The translations under genes and the position numbers were made by a program. 64,000 nt of DNA from Blumeriella jaapii. Its lineage: Eukaryota > Ascomycota > Leotiomycetes > Helotiales > Drepanopezizaceae. Below the pieces are notes generated by a model, which was given only the letters and a program-made list of their open reading frames with translations, was not told the DNA's origin and did not search any database. The stretch is taken from the NCBI GenBank assembly GCA_009599575.1, contig VWND01000026.1, forward strand, positions 186,001 through 250,000, given 5' to 3'. Below, one piece after another: positions 11,496-23,264 of this stretch. How positions within the stretch are numbered: the stretch's first letter is position 1; every line of letters begins with the position of its first letter.

Positions 11496-11532
<37 letters not shown>

Positions 11533-12049
11533 CACGACACGCTGGAGAAAGAAGGTACTGACCGGAGTTGGGGTGGCAGGCGCGGCGCCGGTCGTGCCGG
11601 ACGGCTCGTTCCCCCCAATCGCCAGATAGCCGAACTGGTTGCGGCCGCCGCAATATTCGGCGGGAAAGCCGGGGCAGGGGTTGGTGCAGCCCTCGACCGT
11701 GTCGGCCGGGGCCAGGTTGGAGCACCAGCAGTAGTTGTCCTGGAGGATGGCAAAGGCGAAGGCGTCGGGCTGGGTCTCGGGCTTCTCGAACCCGTTGCAG
11801 TACTGCGCGCACAGGCTGTTGCTCTGGAAGGTGCTGTAATCTGGACGGGGGCACACGGGTTAGCCGGCGTCGGGGGCCGTGGCACGTTCGGGAGGGGAGC
11901 CGCTGCTTACTCTTGGCGCCGCTGCCGGTGTTGAAGGGCGAACAATACTCGGTGCGGTACGTGGTTTGCGCGTCGACGTGCGCGCGGAGGGCGCCGAGCG
12001 CGGCGAGGGCCACGGCCACGGCCACGGGGCCGCGTGGTACGAAGGCCAT
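10558..12049 (-). CDS. WSC-domain single-pass membrane protein (cell-wall sensor type)
   Basis: Four exons, 12049-11911, 11840-11563, 11383-11321 and 11199-10558, give 373 aa with all phases matching. Residues 1-27 are a signal peptide (Val/Ala-rich core ending VDA). A WSC domain follows (residues about 30-125) with its cysteines and motifs CAQYCNG, NYCWCSN, GCTNPCPG and EYCGG. Next comes a Pro/Thr/Ser-rich stem (APVTPTPPPP, TPTPTPTPP), one transmembrane helix (AVGLAIGLCAAVAILAAAIF) with an RKRR stop-transfer, and a cytoplasmic tail of about 120 residues. This is the architecture of fungal WSC stress sensors that feed the cell-wall integrity pathway; assignment to a particular Wsc protein is not possible. 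Intron 2 carries a long CA array. The start was chosen for its signal peptide. Confidence 0.88.
11464..11530. repeat. (CA)n dinucleotide repeat inside an intron
   Basis: ACAC array with a few G interruptions, followed by CGACACGACACG. It lies wholly in intron 2 (11384-11562) of the WSC gene, so on the transcript it is a (GU)n tract a short way after the donor. Confidence 0.9.
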
Positions 12050-13027
12050 GGTCGGCAGAGCCGTCACGGCCGAACGGAGGCCGCCGGGAATGGATGGGCG
12101 CGACGACGAGGGCGCCACGGGCACGCGCTGGCACACGACCCGAGAGGAGCGGCGGAACAGGAGATCACGCCCGGTATCCCATTGACGCAGCGGGCGTGTG
12201 TGTGTGGGTTGGGGGGGCGCGGCTGGCTGGTGATGGCTTCGCGGGTGGATGACCGTCAGACGACTGCCATGTCACCGTCGTGGTGGTCGTGGTCGTGGTC
12301 GTCGGCGTCGAGATGAGGTCGAGGTCGAGGTCGAGGTCGAGGTTGGTGTTGAAGGGGAAGTGGAAGTCGACGTCGAAGGGGCGTTGACGTCGACGTTGAA
12401 GTCGAAGTCGATGTCGATGTCGGTGACGATACGATGTCGAGGCCCACGTCCACGTCGAGGCCCACGTCCGCGTCCTCGTCCAGGTCCAGGCCCCAGTCCA
12501 GGTCGGCGAAAAGAGCGTCGGGGTGCGGAGATGGAGATGGGGATGGGGATGGATGAGGGTGAAGAATTGTGGGATGGGTGGTGTTGGGGGGGGGGTTGTT
12601 GGGTGCGTGTGGTGTGGTGAGTGTGGTGTGGTGTGGTGTAGTGTAGCTGTACAGTAGCACAGTACAGACCGCACCGAAGCGCGTGGACTGGCTGTACAGT
12701 CAGCACCGCACTAAGTGCAGGTCGGTCGTGTGCGTGCTCGGCTGGGCTTGGCGGGCTTGGCGTTCCCGGCTTGGCGCCGCTCGCTCGCTCGTTCTCGCGT
12801 CGATGCGGCTCGTGCCCGTCGACCCAGAGTCAGGGGGCGTGGGCGTCGTGCTAGACCCCCAACGGGCGTCGCATGCGTCGTGAGCCCGGCCGGAAACGCG
12901 CGACACGGCCGCCGTCGGCGACGGGGGAGAGGCGCCAAGCAGGCGCGCGGGGGCGAATTACGATTACGGAAGTTACGGTGCGGTAGGGTGCGAGCCACGA
13001 TGGCGGTGCGCGAGGGCCGGACGACGA
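12050..13027. other. Promoter side of the WSC gene, with hexamer arrays
   Basis: No supported gene. Holds GTCGTG/GTCGAG hexamer arrays (about 12278-12345), GTCCAG and TCGACG variants to 12510, and GTGTGGTG-type repeats (12600-12650). The frames here (for example 12256-12706, minus) translate to low-complexity Thr/Ser/Asp/Arg strings and are rejected. Confidence 0.5.
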
Positions 13028-13091
13028 GATGGCGAGATGGCGAGATGGCCAGATGGCGAGATGGCGAGATGGCGAGATGGCGAGATGGCAA
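13028..13091. repeat. GATGGCGA 8-bp minisatellite, eight copies
   Basis: Eight head-to-tail units of GATGGCGA; the third reads GATGGCCA and the last GATGGCAA. Confidence 0.95.
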
Positions 13092-13340
13092 TGCCGGACC
13101 CGTCCCGACCCGAGGGCGGGAGGGAAGGAAGAAGAAGGGGAAGGTGGCGGAGAAGGGGAAGGTGGAGGAGGAGGAGGAGGAGGGGAGGAGGAGGAAGAAG
13201 GGGAGGAGGGAGAAGACAAAGAAGAAGAAGAGAAGAAACAAGAGAAGAAACCAAAGAAGAAACAAGAGAAGAAACAAGACGAAGAAATAAGAAAAAGAGG
13301 ACAAACAAGAAGAAGAAGAAGCAAAAGAAGAAAGTGAACC
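13092..13340. repeat. Purine-rich GA tract
   Basis: About 220 nt of almost pure A/G on the plus strand (GGAGGAGG, then GAAGAAGAAACAAG units). Encoded strings of Glu/Gly/Lys/Arg are compositional, not genes. Confidence 0.9.
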
Positions 13341-13900
13341 AGCGACCGGGTGAGGTCCATGGCGAGCACAGGCCTCCCGTCGAGGCTATATATAATATGC
13401 CCTGTCTACTGTTGACCCAAAAGTTTCTCTTTGCAACCTTTTGAACCTTTTGGGTCGTCCTCTTTCTGATGACCGACGCACAGACGATACATGCTTTTGG
13501 TATGGGGATTCGCCGTCACACCCAACACACGCTTCAAACCAAAAAAAAAGGAAGACCCAAAATCACACGCGTTCATGGGATCAAGCCATCTTGGATCAAG
13601 CCAGACACCACACATCTTTCTCTCCTCGATCACGGTCCCCGACAGTCTCCATGGACCGCTGTTCTCCGCCGCATCGTGAGCCGACCGCGATCCGAAGAAC
13701 CACACGCGCTGTCACGGTCCGGTTATAGCCGCTCGCGTATCTGTAGTATGTCACGGTACCGGATGTACAGGTAAGGTGCAGGGCGGGTTGTGTGTGTTCA
13801 GGCACACCCTATTTGGCGGGTTGATTGATTTTTAGGCGGGTTGATTGATTTATGGGCGGGTGGATTGATTCCTTGACTGAGGTGAAGGCCGTCGAGGCAT
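13341..13900. other. Non-coding stretch
   Basis: No supported gene. Includes three near-copies of GGCGGGTTGATTGATT at about 13817-13872. Short open frames lack features. Confidence 0.4.
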
Positions 13901-14733
13901 TTGCAGATACTCTATATACTTATGTACTGCACGGTGCTGCGGATTGACCACGGAAACCTTGAGATACAGTACAGTACTGTATGTAGTAAACTGTCCAGAC
14001 CGGCAGAAAGACCTTGGTGTCAGCCGAACAGAAGACAGGACATGCGGCACCTTGGATGCCGATATAAAAGTCACGTGACTCATCCCTATAAATCTGTGTA
14101 CTGTACAGCAGATACACATTACAGTACATACTATACAGTACTACCCGACTTATCAATCTATCCCCGAATAGGCTGGTTTCACCTTTAGTCAGGGGAAGAC
14201 GACAGCTGTACAACATACTGTATGTACTGTATATCTGTATGTACATACAGTATATACAGATACATAAGTACACACAGTAAGGATATACTGAATATACACA
14301 TACAAGAGATTTCGTAACCACGAGCGCATGGACCCAGACGCGTCGTCATCACCGCGGCGCCAAGGGGCAGGCGCAGCAGGTGCAGGAGATTGAGAAAGAG
14401 GAAGAGGATGAGGATAACCATCTGATGAACATGAACCAACACTAACTCTAACAGTCCCCATTATCGGGACATGGCCTTTGACTTTGGTTTTGACAGTACT
14501 ACACAGTACAGTGTACAGCACCATTCCCACTCCTGTGGGTGGTATGTACATACAGTACATACACATACTTACATACCTAGGTACGGTCCTGTCCTGTACC
14601 ACGGTACCGAGTACACAGTACAAAATGACTGCCACTCCCTCTGGCCTGATCTCCGCGGCACACCCACACCCATACCCACACCCACCACCCACCACCCACC
14701 GCTCGCGCCCTCGCGGATCACCATCATCCATCC

Positions 14734-14773
14734 CATCCCCCCTCCCCCCCTCCCCCCTCCCCCCTCCCCCCTT
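14734..14773. repeat. (CCCCCCT)n repeat
   Basis: Runs of six or seven C separated by single T residues. Confidence 0.9.
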
Positions 14774-15048
14774 TACACGAAACCCCCCATGTCGCCGAGA
14801 TTGGGAACAACCTCGCACCCGCCCCTTTCAGGCTAGCGCGGCGACTATCGACCTCTTGACTCTCGTCATCTTCGTTTCCTCTGGCCGCCGCGCCGCTGCC
14901 GGGATGTTCCTTTCGTGTCCGTGGCCGTGGCCGTTGCCTTTCCTCTCCTTTCCTTTCCTTTTGGTCTCTGGTCTTGCCCATTCCTCGGTTCGTGCCCGTT
15001 CCTCTCTTTCCCACGAAATCACTCGTCGGAGCACGACTCGTTGCTGCT

Positions 15049-15128
15049 GCTGCTAATGTTGCTATTGCTAATGTTGCTATTGCTAATGTTGCTATTGCTA
15101 ATGTTGCTATTGCTAATGTTGCTAATAC
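15049..15128. repeat. GCTATTGCTAATGTT 15-bp minisatellite
   Basis: About five head-to-tail copies of GCTATTGCTAATGTT, preceded by GCTGCTGCT. One frame would encode a repeated Leu/Met string, but there is no gene context. Confidence 0.9.
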
Positions 15129-15162
15129 TGCTCCTCGACCAGCACAACCACAACCGGACTGA

Positions 15163-15165
<3 letters not shown>

Positions 15166-15195
<30 letters not shown>
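15166..15195. repeat. Poly-T run of about 30 bases
   Basis: Uninterrupted T, followed 40 nt later by a GGCAT pentamer array (15238-15262). It could be the A-tail of an inserted retro-copy on the minus strand, but no element body is recognisable upstream. Confidence 0.9.
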
Positions 15196-15197
<2 letters not shown>

Positions 15198-15892
15198 CCC
15201 CCAATTGTCTTTCTTCGCTGCACAATGTCGTATGATATGGCATGGCATGGCATGGCATGGCATGACATGACACACTTCGCACACCACACCACACCACCCA
15301 CAGCATCGCATCGCATCGCACGGTACGGTACGGTGCACTATACAACCCCGCCGGATCCATACCCCACGCGTGGAAGTAGAAAAAGGCAGGTCCCGTACCG
15401 TACCGTGCTGTATGTATGTAGCGTAGATGCAGTACCCGCGACCAGACGAAACGCGAGCCCGGAGACGCCGGCAGACCGACACGGCGGCGGTGAATCATGC
15501 GCGGCGCGGCACTGGCACGGTGCCGTCCCGTGCTCGGGATGGGTGTTATGTAAGACCGTGTGGATGGGGGGTGGAGATGTGTGGTGCTTCATGACTCTGT
15601 GCTTTACTGTGTGTACAGTACTGTGTACAGTACTGTGAACAATAGGTACTGTGTGGATATATATGCAGTACATACAGTACATGTGTACCTACAGTATTGT
15701 ACAGTACAGTACAGTAAGTATGTACAGTACCTACCGTACTTTCCTAGATACAGTACATACATATCTACGAAGCTCTACTGTGTATATTGTACATACACAC
15801 AGTCCCCAGGTACAATAAGTACAGCACTACATATCTAATCATTGCCTATGACGCGACCAAGTTTCATTCTTCAATCACCCCCTCGCTTCCTC

Positions 15893-16016
15893 AACCTCCC
15901 TCCCTCCCTCCCTCCCTCCCTCCCTCCTGCCTTCCAACAGCGCATCCCGCCTTTCGTCTCCTTCCCCGTCCTTAGTCCAGTCCAGTCCAGTCCAGTCCAG
16001 TCCATCCATCCATCCA
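15893..16016. repeat. (CCCT)n, (CCAGT)n and (CATC)n arrays
   Basis: Three short tandem arrays in sequence: CCCT at about 15895-15928, CCAGT at about 15975-16003 and CATC at about 16002-16016. Confidence 0.9.
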
Positions 16017-18889
16017 TGTTACATACCTTACCTAACTCATCCCCCATTCTCGTTCCAGACTCTCGGCTCGTGCTTTCTCCACGGCCCGGCTGGGGGGGAG
16101 GCCTCTGAGATGCCAGCAGCGAGCGGTAGTGGTCTCTCAGGAGTAGGTAGGTTTTTTGGTGTCTGTTTTTGCTTTTGTTCCATTGGAGCTGTGGTTTTTC
16201 GTCGTTGTTGTTTGTTTTCGTCTGTAGATACTCGTTTTGTTTTGGTTTTTTTTTTGGGGAGGGGAGGGGGGGGGGGGTTTTAAAAATATTTAAGAGTGGG
16301 AAGACAGCCTATTATTACAGTATTTACAGTACATGCGCATTTGTACAACAGTGAACATGCTACTGACGAATAAGAGAAGCAAATCTTTGATATCTAAAAT
16401 AATACGTGCACGTGTTTCTAAATTGCTATTTTTTTTTATATTTCTTTTCAGATTCTCGTTTATTTATTGTTTAATTTTTTGAATATTTACTGGTTATCCG
16501 GATCTAAATCGTGACCTGTCGAGTGATACCGTTGATGTTAAGTCCCTTGTTAATCTCTACTATCTCAGATATTCGATATTCTCAACAACGCAGTATTGCA
16601 AAACACATTCCTTTTTAGTTCCGCAGAACGGAACAACGATTCTATGGACCGCGGACGGCCGCGTGCATTTTGTGTCTATCTTCCACTTCACCTTTGACAA
16701 ATCATTTCGAGTTGAAAATCAGATATCTTATGCTATTTTACAATATTCAAGCCGTAATTACAACGCATCGCGTTTAACTCAACTCGTAGATTTAGATTTA
16801 CCCATCTACAACACGTAACCACACATCCACACTTCCACGTGCGCATGCGTATGCCTGTGTACAACCATCTCCCTGATCTGCACACCCGCGTTATATTCCG
16901 TCCCACGCCTTGCAATTCCCTCACCTCTTCTTTCTCCGCCGAGCTTTCCACACGCCGCGTGCACCCCCGCTTCTCTTCCTCCCCTCCCTTTCTCATCCTC
17001 GCCAACGAGGCTGCCACCATCGGAAGCAGTCACCCCTACAGTAGGACCCAGGGATGCCGTCGAACCCACGATCGATGGAATCCGGATACACTCCCGTTAA
17101 TCGCGAGACGGCGCCAGAGGGGGGTGACAGACGAACAGCCTCGGTTCTTGTTCACGGAATCACCAGAATTAGCAGCTGGGATGCAAAATCGCAGATTCTT
17201 CGGAACGTTTATTGCTTCGTTTTGGTTTGCTTCGATTGCTAGGTATGCGACGCTTGATGAATAGCGACTTTTGTTAGTATTAGATTATCTTCAGACATGC
17301 GGACGCGAATCTGGGATCTTTGTACGGCAAGCGCAGAGGGCTTGTGTGTATTGTGTGATATGAGATTTCTCGAAAACGCTGTTGAGATTAGCCGGAAAAG
17401 CCTTTTCGTATTTTTATTTTTTATTTTTTTCTCGGACACCGATGCATGGATATATTTACGAAGCGTAACATAAACGGATTCGCCAAGCTGCTATTCGCGA
17501 TCGGGTTTTGGTCGTTTAGCTGCTTACAATGGCCTTCAGAGCAGCGTGTTGCCGTTCTGAAAAATATTCTTGTAAATTGTATTAGTATTAATGCCTGTTT
17601 TTGTTTGTTTTAAACACGGAAATTGATTATTGTTTTGGGACGATCTAACCAGACGAAGGCTAAGGGCTAAGATCAATCAATCAGTGAGGATCGCTAGGGT
17701 CATATAGCACGCAAGGAGCTAGGACCTCGGTATTGTAATGTGAATATTACTGAGAATCAACAACTACTGAAGAGAAAGGTTGCTAAGGGAAAGGAGCCTT
17801 ATACACAGTACAGTACAATGGAAAAGTTTCCGCAGTTGGTGAGAAAACCCATCAGAAGACTAAGCGAGGCTATATGGTGATGCGTACGCATAAGCGAGGA
17901 TCAGGTGACATGGAAACGCGAACAGAAAAGGCCGAACCGATATCATTCTATAGTTTGATTGGGCTTTTTAAAAATGCGTGCGAAAGTATTACTTCCGTTG
18001 ATGAACTTGTCGAGCAGATTTCGGTAAGCACCTTGGAAAAACCGAAACTTGCCAGCAATTTATGAGTGTAGGTGCTCGTTGTCGCTAAACTTCAAGTCGT
18101 AGTGGTAAAAGGGGTTTCTCCTGCGAAGGATTCCACGCTTAAATACTAGCTTACTCGACTTTCTGGTTACAAGAAGACTCCGCCTTGCCATCCCGTTTCT
18201 TCTCTTCTTTTCTTCATGACATCCTCCGACCTCTGAGATCTGCCGTCCATTCTCTCCTGGCGTGGCGCCCTTCTTCCTTGATCACGACACCCTTTCCTCC
18301 CAACGGCCACTGCCCGCACGTCCGAAGCCGACCAGATCTACAGTGGCACCAATTCGAACAGGCCAATACTCCTATTCAGCCCAACAATCTAATCTAATCT
18401 ATATCCCATACCATATGCCTGCCCCGGACAACCAGTTTCCAAGTCAATACATCATGACCGGTTCCTGTTCTCACATGTGTCCGCCGTCGCCACGGCAACG
18501 GCGCAGCCCTGCCTGGTCCCAGACGTGAAGGATGGCGGGGCGTGGCCGCGTGTTTACTTCGACTGCGCTTCCGAGGGACCGACGAAGAACTTCCTCTGGC
18601 GCAATCTTGCGCTGCTTCTAATGCGACTCACGATTTTCCTGGAGAGACTGGGAGACGCGATCTACCTGCTGCATCTCCAAGAACTAACTCATCGACGAGA
18701 AGATCGACCGCATTGACCAGACCGACCCATCTCTGCTGTACACGGCCATTGAGGGAAACCCCGGATACGTGCAGTGGGCGAATAAGCATGTGAGCAGCGA
18801 TTCTTCCTTGCGCTGAACAGCTGTTTCTCCTTCTCGCCATCTCGGTATCGATATCACATCCAACCTCGCGGAGTGGAATCGCCGCCACG
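16017..18889. other. Long stretch without a supported gene
   Basis: 16300-17800 is AT-richer and has no credible frame. 18180-18830 has fragments that look coding but do not join: RLGDAIYLL at about 18640-18675 in one frame, and IDEKIDRIDQTDPSLLYTAI at about 18693-18752 in another, ending before a possible donor GTGAGC at 18789. These could be a broken upstream exon of the Kelch gene or an unrelated remnant. Confidence 0.35.
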
Positions 18890-21800
18890 ATGAGGAATCC
18901 CCTCCCGGCCCTCGCCTTCACGACATCACTGCAGATGAGGGCCGCGGCGCAATCGCTCCCCTTCCACCCGACGACGATATTGCTCCCGCCAGCTTCCGCG
19001 CGAGACAGGAACGTGGCCTACGCCTTTCAGACGAGCGAGGAGACGCCGACGTTCGTGTCACTCAACATCTCGGCGACCATCTCGTCGGACAAGCTCGTCC
19101 TCGAGACTCTGGCGCCGCATCCGCCATTCTGGAGCAACAGCAGCCACGCCTTCGTCCCCTCCATCTCCGCCCAGGGGGAGATCTCGGTGTATACGGGATC
19201 ATGCTCCAGCGCCGCGCTCTGGCGCTTCACCCCCGACAACACGAGCAGCATCGGAAACGGGACGTGGGCGCAGCAGACCACGGCGCCCAGCTCCGACATC
19301 ACCGACACCACTCTCGCCGGCGCGAACTTCCTGTCTTCGGCGTTCGACTTCTCGACGCTGACCAACGCCAATGCGTCGCAGACGCGCATCTACGTCTTTG
19401 GAGGCATGTGTCCCAGTGACGCTGCGACGGACCCGACGTGGCAGTCTGCGGCCTCGTACTCGAATCTGATGCTCCGTCTCAGTCCCGCGGCATCGCCCTC
19501 GGCGCCAACGACGTACGCGCTGGAGCTGCCGGCCAGTCGAGGACCACCGATCGAGGAGGCCGGCTTCACGCTGACGGGGCTGATGCCGACGGTCTCGAAT
19601 GCGTCGGGCGTCGAGACGCAGTCGCAGAGCTTCGTGCTGGTCGGCGGTCACACCCAGACGGCTTTTCTCAACATGAGCCGCCTCGCGCTCTGGAGTCTGC
19701 CCGAGGAGAGCTGGAGCTTTGTCACGGTCGCGTCGCCCGGGGCTGGGACGCGAACACGGAACTGGCGATCAAGAGAACGGTCCCGGGCGTCGACAGTCGA
19801 TCCGGTCACACCGCCGTGTTGACCGAAGACGGAACCCGCCTGGTCGTCTTTGGCGGCTGGGTGGGAAACGTTACCCAGCCCGCCGAGCCTCAGCTTGTTG
19901 TCCTGCACTTGGGCCAGGGTTTTGGCGGTTCGGGAGACTGGCAGTGGACGGTGCCGGATGCCCAGCCTTCTGGAGGCGCGATGTACGGCCATGGCGCGGT
20001 CATGCTGCCGGGGAATGTCATGATGGTGCTTGGTGGCTACGACATCTCGACTGCTGGGAGCTCGAAGAGACAGGCTTCGTCGGGAGCCAGAGCCCAGTTC
20101 TTCAATGCCACGAGCATGACCTGGGCTTCAAGCTACACGAATCCCTCGTATGGGGCTGCCATGGCGAGCGATCCTGCCCGCGCTCCCCCGGCGACCGACT
20201 CGTCATCCAGCGCGACGAAAATCGGGTTGGGGGCCGGCCTTGGGCTCGGTCTCGCTGCTGTGCTGGGTGCCACCATGGTCTTCTTCTGCTACAACGGACG
20301 CCACAAGCGCAAGGCACAAGAGGAGCGAGAGAAACGCCTCCAGGAGATGAGCATGGGGGCTTCTGATGTCTACGAGCCCCCTCACAGAGAGATGAGCCAG
20401 CATGGGGCCTGGACCGCTGTTCGATGGAACGGCTCGACGGACAACGAAGGCTCGCAAGGGAACAGCTACACCTACAGCAGCGCCTCGGAGGGATACGCGA
20501 ATGTGCACGACGGAGTCCACGGATTCGGGGATGTCTCGCGGGTTCCGCCCTTAGCCAAACAGATCCAGCGCAAGCCGGTGCGCTCGAGAACTACCCTTGG
20601 GGTGTACCAGCCAGCACCCAATTTCGACTTGAGCAACAACAGCAACCACGTACGAACCAACAGTCTCGGCACAGCCGGACCGATCCATCCCATTTATGAA
20701 GCAGACGAGGACGACTCGACTTATCACGATGTTGCGGGCATAGGCATCGCCATCGGAGACCCAAACTACAAGCCCAACCCAGCAGAAGCCAACCGCTTCT
20801 CCGACCCTTTCAAAGATCCTCCTCCGGCCAGCTTCTCCGCCGCCCCAGCTCCGACAGGCCGTCCCGAAGTCGAGAGCCGCGCAGTCCCGCGAGCGCGAAA
20901 TCCAAGAATGGATCACCGACTGGGCTGCCGCGGAGGCGCTGCTCACCTCGCAAGCCCGCAGCCACTCGAACGCCGGACGCATCTCGCCCACGCGCCGAGC
21001 GCAGCTGATCAACGCCACGAGCGTGCGCTCCTCCGTCCCCGGCGAGGAGGACTCCCGCACCGGGAGCAACCTGAGCGACGGCACCGAGGGTAGCCTCCCG
21101 CCCTCCACCGTGAGCATCTCCCGCTCCGGCTCCTCCTCGCAGGGCCGTTCGCGCTCCAACTCCCTCCGCGGCTTCATCACGGGCATCTACCCCTTCGCCT
21201 CGACGGGCGCCGCCTCCAGCGTCTCGCCCACCTCCGATACGCACATGGTCCTTCCCGTGCCGCACAGCGCCGGTCCGGGCTCTGGCTCCGCCTCGTCGAC
21301 GAGCTTCAGCACCGCGCACACCAGCTTCCCCCTGCTGCAGGCCGAGGGCGAGGGCTTGCTGCCGCGGCCATCCGGGGACGAGAGCCTGGCATCGGAGGAC
21401 ACCTCGTCCGGATCCGGAGCCCATCGAAATCCAAGCCCTCGGCGGCCCTGCTCGGGAAAGGCAGCCGGGCCGGCTGGCTGGGCAGCTTGCGGCGCGTCTT
21501 CATCCACCCCGGGGCCGAGGAGGAGCGCAGTCCGCGGGACCTGGCGTTTCGGGATGCGCTGCCGAGTCCCATTCGCGTGGACACGTCGCCGCGGCGCACC
21601 GTGTCCGCCAGCGCGGCGCTGTGGCGGCGGAAGCAGGGCAAGGGGGATTGGGAGGACTCGGCGTCGCCGACGAAGACGAACTCGCGCTCGAACACCCTGC
21701 GGACTCGTCGTCGCGGGGATGTGGGCGTCAGGGGCGCGTGCCGGTCCGCGGGGAGAAGGTGGACGAGGAGGAGGAGGACGAGGACGAGGAGGACTGGGAT

Positions 21801-22346
21801 GTGGAGCGGGCGGTGCAGAATCGCGTCGTGCAGGTTATGTTCACGGTGCCGAAGGAGAAGCTGCGGGTGGTGAATTGCGAGGAGGGGGATCTGGGCGACG
21901 GGGCGAGCTCGGTCGGGGGGAGCCTCCGGAGTCGCCGGAGTGGCCGTGGGAAGATGTTAGGGGCGGGAGCGGGAGCGGCGGCGCTGGCCGAGCCTACGAA
22001 GGAGGAAGAGGAAGACGGAGAGGCCTCGTTGCTCGGGAGTGATGGCGAGAGGAAGAAGGGAGCGGAAACGCAGGCAGAGAAGGGGAAGGGGAAGGGAAAG
22101 CACAAGGAGATGGATCTGGGTGACGGTGACAGCAGCAGCAGCAGCAGCACACGCGAGACCCGGAGCACGCCGATGGTCAGACTCCTCCCGTGTCCGTCTC
22201 CCTGCGCCTCGCCTGTCCTCCCTTCTGTCAGAAGAGCGCAGTCGAGGGGCAAGGTCCTTGGGCTCGTGGAGGAGATCGAGAGGCATAGCAGTCCCGAGAG
22301 AGCTATCACTCCCGACAGGGCCGCTACTCCTGGCTTGGGGGTGTGA
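18890..22346 (+). pseudogene. Kelch-repeat transmembrane protein gene, broken by four frame changes as read
   Basis: Conserved protein sequence runs through the whole stretch but switches frame near 19740, 20863, 21418 and 21735-21755. Order: a signal peptide (ending AAAQ) and SLPFHPTTILLPP; an extracellular beta-propeller with Kelch-like strands (IYVFGGMCPS, FVLVGGHTQ, SGHTAVLTEDGTRLVVFGG, MYGHGAVMLPGNVMMVLGG); one transmembrane helix (about 20220-20285, GLGAGLGLGLAAVLGATMVF); a long Ser-rich cytoplasmic tail with REREIQEWITDW and, near the end, DWDVERAVQNRVVQVMFTVP. The breaks sit in or beside GGGG/CCC runs and go in both directions, and coding quality is high on each side. Sequencing error is therefore as likely as decay. 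No intron fits the breaks. The function is unknown; the topology suggests a surface sensor. Confidence 0.7.
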
Positions 22347-23264
22347 AGCGAGTGTGTGCTCCGTCTGCGTTCTGGAGATTGGATCCGTGATGTGCTTTTG
22401 TGTACTTCTCTGCCACTTCTAGCAGGACGGGGGATCATGACGGCGGAGGAACGAACTACCGGATCGTGGACCTTGGCGTCCGGGGCGTTCGGGGCGTTTC
22501 GGGGCTAGAGAATGTGTGTATGTATGTAGGTATGTCTGTATGTCTGTATCATGTGTGTTCGTTCGGAGAGAGGAGTAGGCTTGTTTGGGTGGGTTGGGGT
22601 TCTCGCTTGGTCTGCATCTGGGACCTGGACTTGGATACCTATGTTTTTGGTTTGGTCTGGTCTGGTCTGGTCTGGTTTGGTCTGGTCTGGTTTGGCTTGG
22701 TTGAGTTTGGTCTGGTCTGGTCTCGTTTGGATAGGATAGGATGGGATGGGATGGGATGGGATGTCATGTGTACGTACTGTACGAGCTTATGATTCTGATT
22801 CTGTACGTTTTAGCTAGCCTCGGACGTGGGTTCGGCCCATTCAATGTACCTACCTACCTACCTACCTACCTACCTACCTACCTGCCTATTTAGGGGATCT
22901 GTTTGCCAATAGAGCGAGCTGCTGCGGCTGGTTGGAGAGAGAAAGAAATTGATATCGCTGGTTAGATGAGATGAGATGTGATGGGATGGGATGAGATGAG
23001 ATGAGATGAGATGAGAGACGAACGAAAGTCGGAAAGCAAAGAGGGTGCGGGTGAGGGTGCGGGTGAGGGGAGAGAAATCAAAGGGGGATCGTGGTTCGCT
23101 GATGGGGAGCGGTCGATGTTGGGTTGCTGGTCACGTACGTGCAAGTGCAAGGGGTGCGAAGACGGGGGTGGAAGGAAGGGAGATACTAGATACTGTAGGT
23201 AGGTATAGGTAGGTAAGGTATAGGTAGGTATGGTGCTTTGTTCAAATGTAGACAGATATGACTA
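22347..23264. other. Downstream non-coding stretch with simple repeats
   Basis: Contains (TCTGG)n at about 22655-22735, GATGG units to 22760, (CTAC)n at 22846-22884 and GATGA units at 22966-23013. No gene is seen. Confidence 0.6.

Larger units (their letters stand above)
13901..15830. repeat. Field of TACAGTAC / GTACTGTA palindromic elements
   Basis: Dozens of CAGTAC, GTACTG and self-complementary combinations (TACAGTACTGTA, GTACAGTAC) are scattered through 13955-14300, 14500-14630 and 15600-15830, interspersed with other simple repeats. No coding frame of quality is present. Occasional copies also appear elsewhere in the window (29405-29437, 37567-37585, 56310-56325). Confidence 0.7.

Noticed and set aside
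12256..13369. Frames over the hexamer and GA-rich stretches
   Set aside because: Low-complexity translations with no start context, domain or splice partner.
14970..15200. Poly-T end as the tail of a minus-strand retroelement
   Set aside because: No reverse transcriptase, element body or target-site duplication found beside it.
19438..21093. 551-codon frame taken as a complete gene
   Set aside because: Its first third is out of frame with the conserved Kelch sequence; only the part from about 19740 to 20860 is genuine.
22846..23230. Telomere-like array from CTAC/GTAG units
   Set aside because: The unit is a 4-bp microsatellite, not TTAGGG, and genes continue on both sides.
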